Source: Lepisosteus oculatus
Lineage: Eukaryota > Chordata > Actinopteri > Semionotiformes > Lepisosteidae
Direction of reading: 5' to 3'
Assembly: GCF_040954835.1 (NCBI RefSeq)
Contig: NC_090698.1
Span: forward strand, 69,633,284 to 69,697,283
Length of the DNA: 64,000 bases
Shown piece after piece: positions 56,986 through 64,000 of this stretch. The notes beneath the pieces are model-generated. The model was not told where the DNA came from. It did no database searches and was given only the letters and a program-made list of their open reading frames with translations. Each line of letters starts with the position of its first letter. Positions within the stretch are counted from its first letter, which is position 1. The translations under genes were made by a program, and so were the position numbers.

Positions 56986-58517
56986 AAAAGAATGGATTGC
57001 ATTTGGAACACATCGGTGCACAGCAAGGCTCCACTGCACAGCAGGGAGCAAGGACTGACATCACCCCCCTGCGTGCGCTGTGATAGGTTCGAACATCCTT
57101 ATCACGGTGAACATCAGTGTGGAGCCGGTGACTGACATGTGCACCTGCTCCAGAGAGAGACTATGCCAAATCTGAAAAAAAAAAAACCACAACAAAACAA
57201 AGAGAAAGACAGCTTAGTGTCTTAGTGGGGAATTTTGGATGACTGTCTCTTCCTGGTTGCAGGAATGTCAGAATCGTTAGTATCGTTATCACAGGGTTTC
57301 GGAGTGCACTCCAAGGACAGGCAGCCCTGTAGGGAAGCTTGGTGCACAAATAAAGCCAAGTGAAAATGCACCCAGGAAGGTGGGGCAGAACAGGTTTCAG
57401 ACAGATAAAAGATTTGGAGATTAAGAAGAAGAAGAGCAGACTGTTACATTTCACAGCCGATGCACAGAGACTAAAACATTTAGGGAGCTTGTCACTTTTC
57501 ATTGCAGCGAGCATGCGTCACATTAATGTCAAGTGCACAGTGACTCTGACACAGTGAGGCAGGAGGAGCACCGGAGCAGCTTCCCTGCATCAGTCAGCTG
57601 CTCCACCCCTCTGCAGCGCGGGGTCCCTTCCTGAGCTCTTCCCCTGAAGTACTGCAGCCCAAAACACTTGACAGAGATTTCCTCCTTTCCTCCAGAAGGC
57701 AGCCTGCTGACTGTGCACTCCCAGGTGACCCTGGCGTCTCCTGACAGCCCTCAACTGAGAGAGCCCCGGGAACCGAACGAGAGAGAATGTGAACACTCGT
57801 AACATTCTGGGACTTATCCTCAATGTGATCCAAAGTACAGACACGAATGCAAGAACACCAGAAAGCCTCATTGAGGTCTTGTTTTTCACCTTTCCACATT
57901 TGTAACTGAACATCTTGATTCATCTGGTGCACCACAATGAGTGTATTCCCAATTTCATGAGGCAGGCATTATGGGAGTAAAATCTTACGCCTAAAAAAAA
58001 TAAATTACTTTTTTACATATATTCAAATGAAAGCAGAGTGACTAATGACGGCTGGCTACAGTTTGAAACAGACATGCCAAAAAAAACATCCTTTTACTTT
58101 TAATACAGAGCCTTGTTCAAAGCCCAGAAGGGATTTCACCACGAGGCTGCGCCCATCTACGATATACAAAAGAAAACTTACTGACAGGATGAGGTTTCAG
58201 AACCTGGAGCAGGAAAGACAGAGCAAACACACATCTTGAGGATCGCCCTGCAGGTGTGGGTAAGGAATCGGGACGCTTTTGAGATACTCGTTGAGCGCTG
58301 CCTGCTGTCGACAGCTGCTGCAACAGGTATATCGCAAGGCAATCTCAATTCATGATCGAAGTGGCTTCTTATTGTATCGTTGTGTTTTTTCCCCATTATT
58401 TTCCCCCCAACACTGCATCTCACCAGCAAAAACACTCCCGAGTATTTTTAAGCGCAAAGAATCACCAGCATGAGTAATGGCTCAAGTACAATGCTTTCTT
58501 CTGAGACACACTGTGCA

Positions 58518-58732
58518 CAGAGGAATCCTACTCCGTTGGGCCCCTGAGCAAGGCCCTTCACCCCAACTGCTCCAGGGGTGCCGTATAAATGGCTGACCCT
58601 GCGCTCTGACCCCCAGCTTCTCTCTCCCCGCCTGTGTGTCTCATGGAGAGCAAGCTGGGGTATGGAAAAGACAAACTCCTAATACAAGAAATTGTATATG
58701 GCCAATAAAGTGATCATATCTATCTTATCTTA
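58518..58732 (+). repeat. tRNA-derived SINE, plus orientation, head truncated
   Basis: CAGAGGAATCCTACTCCGTT, CTGAGCAAGGCCCTTCACCC, TCTCATGGAGAGCAAGCTGG and the tail AATACAAGAAATTG...ATCTTATCTTA mirror the 43.8-kb copy. The tail is a short ATCTTATC repeat. Confidence 0.8.
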
Positions 58733-59289
58733 CTTGGGGCACATCGTTCTGGCTATTATGGTCTAATGGAGAACTGCTACAGCATTCAAGTGAGGTCAAC
58801 AGGCAGACATTTCACGAACGTAGCACACTGTACCTTTAGTGTTCCAGCGCTAACCAGCCACCACAAGCATTCTGTAGGCAAAGCCTCAGGCCTGTCTACA
58901 ATTTCACTGAGTTATGTGCAATATATCATTTATAGAAGGAGAAGAAATACTAGGAATTCCTCGCATGTGTACAGTGCTTTTCATTCCCGAGAGCTCTACG
59001 TATAGGAGGGCGGCTACTTCACCCACAACTACAGAGCAGCCCCTGCACTCGTGATGCCTGACACCTGTTGGGCACGGGCTGTCCTACTACACATCAGTGC
59101 CAATTTAGACACGTAGACATTGTTGTAAAATGCTCTTAAATAGAACTGAATTATTCTTTTTACCAGGTAGGAAACTATGAAATTGCTTCACCAACTGAAA
59201 TAAAGGAGTGCCTTAGTCCTTAGCCTGCAAGTCCACACTTTCTCGGACAGTGACAGTCCTGATATTGTCTTCAGCATACTGGCAACGGG

Positions 59290-59460
59290 TTGGAAATTGT
59301 GGTCCAGATGGAAGAGCGCCACCTACTGGTCCACTTGCAGAGGGAGCAACCTGTTTTTTATTTGAGATCTCAGTCTCCCATTCTGGTATTGACCAGGGCC
59401 CAGCCTTGCTTTGTTCCTGAGCTCTGATGAGATCAGGTTAGAAGCCGGTGGCTCTGATAT
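59290..59460 (-). repeat. 5S rRNA-derived SINE (SINE3 type)
   Basis: The minus strand reads AACCTGATCTCATCAGAGCT, then AAGCAAGGCTGGGCCCTGGT and GAATGGGAGACTG. This follows the second half of 5S rRNA (GATCTCGTCTGATCTCGG, AAGCAGGGTCGGGCCTGGTT, GGATGGGAGACCG) with scattered changes, so the RNA polymerase III internal promoter region is recognisable. The body continues with GGACCAGTAGGTGGCGCTCT. It is a retroposed SINE, not a 5S gene. Confidence 0.8.
59316..59329 (-). promoter_or_regulatory. CTCF consensus match inside 5S SINE
   Basis: The minus-strand CCAGTAGGTGGCGC fits CCASYAGRKGGCRS at all 14 positions. Confidence 0.5.
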
Positions 59461-60801
59461 CATCAGCCATACCAGAGGACTTTATTCAGGTCCGATATGT
59501 TCCAGTGTGTCATCTTGCAAAATCAAATCTCTTGTCTTCTCCAAAACATCACTTTATCCACAGGTCTCAGAAACACCTTCTCAAGCTCCAGCTGCAGGAA
59601 CTGGGTTCTCCTCCTGTCCTAAGCCAACGCCGTCCAGACGGTGGTCTTGTGATTGAGCACGCTTGCTTAGTTCCCCTATTTCTGTCTCCTTCTGTCTTCT
59701 TCAGCGCCTCTAATGTACAGTTGCAGTTTTTTTGGGAAGTTCTTATCATGCTGTGATTTTCTTCAAGAACATTTAATATTTTCACACTTGTTTCTTTCAG
59801 ACATTACAAGACATTAGTGCAATACTTCTTCCAAACTCTAAGTTGGCTTATTAGATGTTGATTATACATTTGGCATTTTAAAATTTAAAAATGCATTGTC
59901 TTGCCTAACAAAAAGGTTAGTAGACTATATTTTCATTGGTTGGAAGACACAAACATTTTGCCCTCTTGCTTTCATAAGTAATTACTGATTCCAAAATACA
60001 AGAGTTAAGTAATCTTGCCAATTTATTTTCACAGACAGTGCAGAGATATTGTATGATTGTTGTTTAATTCCCTGCAATATTAGCTGGCGTTGTCAAAACC
60101 TCTCAACTGTAGTAAACAAGCGGATACAAATGTGGAGCATCACTCTTGTAAAAGGTTCCCTGAAGGAATCATTACTTGTCCTGCAGTAGATTTACTTTGG
60201 CAAGCACAAAGCAGGCTTATCAGGTGCAGTTCCCAAATAAGCATTGTTTGTTTAGCTGAGTCATTACTAAAACATGTGTGCAATAGGTCTAATTGTCAGT
60301 CTTCACTCAACTGGAAAAAATTAGCGTCTGACATATTTTGACTCCTGCCCTTTTGAGATCTCGTTTCCTCGCCATCAATTAGCATCCCAGAACGTGCTCG
60401 CCTTGCCTGCATTTTAGTCACCTTCACTGTTTATTGATCTACTCTTTCTCTGCCCTTTGTGCAAAATTGTCGTGACCGATTTCATGCGCTGGCCTTTCAT
60501 GGGATACCCTACTGAAAGTTGACGTATTTATCCAGAATGAGTTAGTGGAAAATTAATACTTTTTCAAAGCATTCCAAATTTCAATAGTGAAGACAACAGA
60601 GCAACAAGCAAGTGTGAGCAATGTGCAATTTTCTGAAAAGGTGTTGCGCGAGACTGCACTGGCGTTCCAACATTACAGCTGCTGAAGTTTACAAGCCAAC
60701 AAAAAGAAGTTATGGGGAAGACAGCTAATCAGCAGCTTTTAGTTTATTTCAACATTGTTCATTGTTTTACAAAGTGAATCAATATAAGAGATCATATAAG
60801 G

Positions 60802-60908
60802 GCTCAGGGGCCCAATGGAGTATGATTCCTCTGCCGGCCGCGGGATTTGAACCGGCAACCTTCCAGCCACAGGCGCAGATCCTTAGCCACAGAGCCACCA
60901 CTCCGCCC
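60802..60908 (-). repeat. tRNA-derived SINE, head region only
   Basis: The minus strand begins GGGCGGAGTGGTGGCTCTGT (A-box region, about 60900-60885), then GGTTCAAATCCC (B box, 60853-60842) and GGGCCCCTGAGC. This copy supplies the tRNA-like head missing from the 43.8- and 58.5-kb copies. Confidence 0.82.
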
Positions 60909-61233
60909 GAAGCTTTTGTGGTATACTCATCACCCACTGCATTTAACTAAGGTCTACCTGAAAACATAACGTTCATTTTCATTACCTAGGCATGTTTCTC
61001 TTTTTCTTTCCATGCATGACTTTGTACGTCCTTGACAATGGAGTACGGTGCAGTGTTTTGTGAACATACCAGCACGCCTGTCTTACAATCTGCTCCACAT
61101 CCAGTCCTACGTGACTTACAGGTACAGTATGAAGCTGAAGCAGACACATGAACATTTTTTACGTATTATTCCAAACTTCACGCTCAGCACAGCATAGTAA
61201 ATGAAATAAATAGGTCTATGTAATGACCATGTA

Positions 61234-62451
61234 CAGGCAGTGGAGGAAAAAATGGAAACACCAATGAAAAGTTACTTAACAGGGCATGGGGGCATCACGT
61301 ACTGCCAGTGTCTGGGTTTCTGCAGGAAGGATGCACCCAGGGCACATCCTGGAGGGGGTGCCAGTCCACCACAGTGCACAGACACACACACACACTCACG
61401 TCAGGGCCAGCTTTCCCGGAATCCAATTCACCTACCAGTATGTGTTTGGACTGGGCACCCAGAGGAAACCCACATGATCATGGGGAGAACATGCACAGAT
61501 AGCACCCCAGGTCTGGAATGGAACCCAGAGCCCCAGTGCGATGCTAACCACTGTGCCACTGTGCTGCCAAGGAGGAAATTCTAAAAGAATATCCCATAAA
61601 TGATCGCCTGGTTTAAGGGTCTGGTGACTGACAAGGTCATGACACATGGATAACAGCGTCAAGTTCCTCAAACGACGGAGGGACCTCACGTGGGCTGTGG
61701 AAGGGGCCAGTGTCATCCAGGTGGAAACCCCTCCCAGCAGGAAAGAACTGCAGCAACATGGGGTGAAGATGAAGAGCCACCAGAGCCCTGCCCTGCTGGA
61801 ACCAGGCACTCCGGGCTGTGGAGGTCATTAGGTTGGCACGGCATGTGCACTCATCTGTTTGTCAAGAACATGGAGAAGGATGATTCATCTGACCGGATCA
61901 CATTCTCCACTGCTCATTAGCCAACTCGCAAACATGCACCATCAACTTTACCATGACATTGCAGAGTTCTTAGCAGACTGTTTTTGATGAAACTGGCTGC
62001 TCGCGCCCCAGCCTGAAATCTGCACGCCACTGATCTTTAGCGGCTTGGGTGTTTCACCTTGCACCTCAAATGAAGGCACAGATTTCACGATTCCACTCTT
62101 ACGCCCACTGTCGCCCTCTGCTGTCGATGTCCTGCCCACAGATTTCCATGCTGACATCACCTTAGACACCACAGCTCTAGAAACATCAGCAAGTTACCCT
62201 GTCTTGTTCACTGAAGCTCCTGTCAAACGCGCCCCGGTAATCACCCCTCTTTCAAAGTCACTGAGGCCGCCTCTTGCAGTCATGTTAGCAATATTTACTG
62301 GCAAGGCCTGAACAGCACTTATATGACCCTAAGCATGCTGGGATACTTGTTTGCTTAACAAATAAGCCACAACTGTTTGGAAGCCCCGACTTTCCGTAGA
62401 CTTGGTGTCCCTCACCTACTCAGGTGTTTCCATGTTTTTGCCCACTGGCTG
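61234..62451. mobile_element. Decayed TA-flanked DNA transposon (Tc1/mariner-like), 1.2 kb
   Basis: The left end CAGGCAGTGGAGGAAAAAAT and the inverted right end CAGCCAGTGGGCAAAAACAT continue into GGAAACACC, giving inverted repeats of about 29 bp. Both sides are flanked by TA (61232-61233 and 62452-62453). No intact transposase frame remains. A minus-strand L2/SINE sits inside at about 61286-61570. Confidence 0.72.
61286..61570 (-). repeat. L2/SINE repeat nested in the TA-flanked transposon
   Basis: Inverted hallmarks: GCACATCCTGGAGGGGGTGC, CAGTCCACCACAGTGCAC, AATCCAATTCACC, GGGAGAACATGCACAG and GGTTAGCATCGCACTGGGGC (reverse). It ends at CCACTGTGCTGCC. Confidence 0.7.
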
Positions 62452-62631
62452 TATAATACAATATTACTCACTGTTACGTGCTGCCCACTGTGCTGTGACA
62501 CAGCTCCGACTGTAATGGGTGGCGCTATACAGGACAGGATGTGTGCCAGACAGAGGGCAGACAGGCTCCCCTGTAACTGTGCGCTCAGGGGGCTGAGAGG
62601 CAGATGGGAGCGAGGGGGGTGGTTACTTCAC

Positions 62632-62702
62632 CTGTCGCTGTAATAGGAGGAGAGCAGAGCGCGGATCTCGGCGGACACAGCGTTATCCTGCAGGAGCAGC
62701 CC
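62632..62702 (-). CDS. Candidate internal coding exon, minus strand, gene unrecognised
   Basis: Preceded on the minus strand by a very pyrimidine-rich tract and AG, it encodes GLLLQDNAVSAEIRALLSSYYSDR and ends CGACAG|GTGAAG. A second acceptor at 62688 would give a 56-bp exon starting DNAVSAEIR; both lengths leave the same phase. It may belong to the gene ending at 53555. However, it leaves two bases of a codon and the terminal exon needs one, so at least one more exon must lie between if they are joined. Confidence 0.45.
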
Positions 62703-62905
62703 CTCGCAGGAGGGGGAGGGGAGAGGGGGGCCTGGGGGAGGGAGAGGCAGGCAGGCGAAGAGGAAGGCCAGGGCCGGTGTGAGGGGTGAGAGAGCGGAGA
62801 CGAGGAGGGTGAACGGGGAAGAGATGAATATGAAGGGAAGGGAGAGGATCAAAGACACGGGCAGGCAGGAGCAAGGGAGGAGAGAGAGAGAGAGAGTCGG
62901 CGTGT
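62703..62905. repeat. Purine-rich tract, about 200 bp
   Basis: The plus strand is almost entirely G and A (GGAGGGGGAGGGGAGAGGGG, later GAGAGAGAGAGAGAG). On the minus strand it is the polypyrimidine tract before the candidate exon at 62632. Confidence 0.7.
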
Positions 62906-64000
62906 TAGAGAAAAGAGAAAACGCATACACAGTGCAGCACAGAGAACAAACGGGCTGGGCTGGCCTGGCGGCTCGTGTGGCCCAGACCGAGCCAGCTGAG
63001 CCCAATCAGGCACTGAGAGAGAGCAAAGCCACTCAGAGACAGGAGAAATCAAAGGGTTTGGGCTCCTTTTAACCTACAAATGTCTTCAGAACTTGTTCAG
63101 TGAAGAAAACTAACACTAGTGTCTCTTGGGTGAGTTTTGAGATATATCATGGAGATCCATGCATAACAAAAATACCACAGCTTTCCTTAGATATGTGCAT
63201 GTGTGTACCTCCAAGACTATTATTTTTTACAAGTTTGGCCTCTACGTTACAGACTTCAATCCACCTTCATGTGCTTTCTGCTCCAGGAAATAAAACCCTG
63301 CTGCTTCTGCAAAAGAAAAATGGTGATTCCAGTATTTATGTAGGTGTGTGTGAGTGAAACAAATAGTAAAGTAACTTTCGCAACAACCAAATATCCATTA
63401 ATATATATATCTAAATATCTCTGATACATCTTAATATCTAAAGAAGATGTTCCACATACCAGGATTAACACAGAGCTTGAAAATATTTAGGGGCGTGTTT
63501 TTACTGTATGACTCATGAACACAAAACTCGTCCTGGAACAGATTCACCTACAGCCTCGGGGCCAGCGGACAACAATGACAACAGCAGCCCCATCTGTCCT
63601 GAGATCCCCGGCGTCTGATTTGAAGGTGGAATTGCTTGGAATTTAAAAAACATGCTGCCAGGGATTAATGAATCATGGCCCGTCTCGCTGTATACTTTTT
63701 ATCCTAAGCAATGCTTTTTTCTTTTTGTTGTTTTGTATTTGTTTTTAGTCTTGTGTTGTACGTTGCACCCCCTGCTGCTTAAATTGCCCCCTAGGGGATG
63801 AATAAAGTATTTTGACAGGCCTGCTGTAAGTCTTTTACACCCACACACTCACCCCCAGACAGATCTGCCAGCAAGCTTATCTGTGGCAGGGTCAGGGTGC
63901 CGTTTTCCTCGAAGTTAATTAGCTCACTAATTGAGGTTCCTTTTCCCCGTAGCCTCTCTCGCTGCAGCTCAATGCTTCAGAACTGCTCTTGCGCTTCCTC
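62906..64000. other. Non-coding DNA at the right edge
   Basis: No supported exon or repeat family. AATAAAGTATTTTGACAGG (about 63801) resembles the 3' end of a LINE or SINE tail. Confidence 0.35.

Noticed and set aside
57590-57935. Two minus-strand ORFs of about 110 codons
   Set aside because: They overlap in different frames, lack convincing acceptor and donor pairs and show no domain.
59371-59440. 5S rRNA gene
   Set aside because: Only part of the 5S sequence is present, with many changes, and it is fused to a SINE body.
62112-62125. CTCF-like site ACAGCAGAGGGCGA (minus)
   Set aside because: It matches only 12 of 14 consensus positions and lies in a decayed transposon.

Overview
The window is vertebrate nuclear DNA and almost certainly from a ray-finned fish. 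It holds split genes with GT-AG introns. It also holds an intact-looking Tc1-type DD34E transposase, SINEs derived from tRNA and from 5S rRNA, L2-like LINE debris, hAT-like and TTAA-flanked non-autonomous DNA transposons, a minisatellite and many microsatellites. The species cannot be named from the sequence. No bacterial features, CRISPR array or operon are present.

Layout. 1-1136: right part of a Tc1 element cut by the window edge. About 1740-3725: a minisatellite of roughly 39 units of 49 or 53 bp, lying in an intron. 3813-12805 (+): the last seven coding exons of a drebrin-family gene that ends in an SH3 domain, with a poly(A) signal at 13225. The seven exons join in one uninterrupted frame of 556 codons plus stop. 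13.2-33.5 kb: gene-poor and repeat-rich, with nested transposons, an inverted repeat at 17.0-17.2 kb, a 5S-derived SINE at 22 kb, a GC-rich candidate first exon at 24.6-24.8 kb and an LTR-element remnant at 31.5-32.5 kb. 33601-37490 (+): a complete five-exon coding region of 687 aa for an ARID-domain protein of the ARID5/ARID6 group. 38-53 kb: repeats, with AT-rich DNA that is probably the 3' UTR of a leftward gene. 53555-54111 (-): terminal coding exon of a gene I do not recognise, with a further candidate coding exon at 62632-62702 (-). 54-64 kb otherwise holds SINEs, a decayed 1.2-kb TA-flanked DNA transposon and a long purine tract.

How the parts fit. The drebrin-like protein would act on cortical actin. 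Its SH3 carries substitutions at two usual ligand-pocket positions. The ARID protein would be a nuclear DNA-binding regulator, with PxDLS-type motifs suggesting CtBP recruitment. The two genes share orientation but not an evident function. The most unusual material is in the repeats: a snap-back element with a hammerhead-like motif, a TTAA insertion whose empty site can be read from a second copy of its host repeat in the same window, two hAT-like MITEs with 8-bp duplications, and 5S SINEs carrying full CTCF consensus matches. I found no convincing new multi-gene system.
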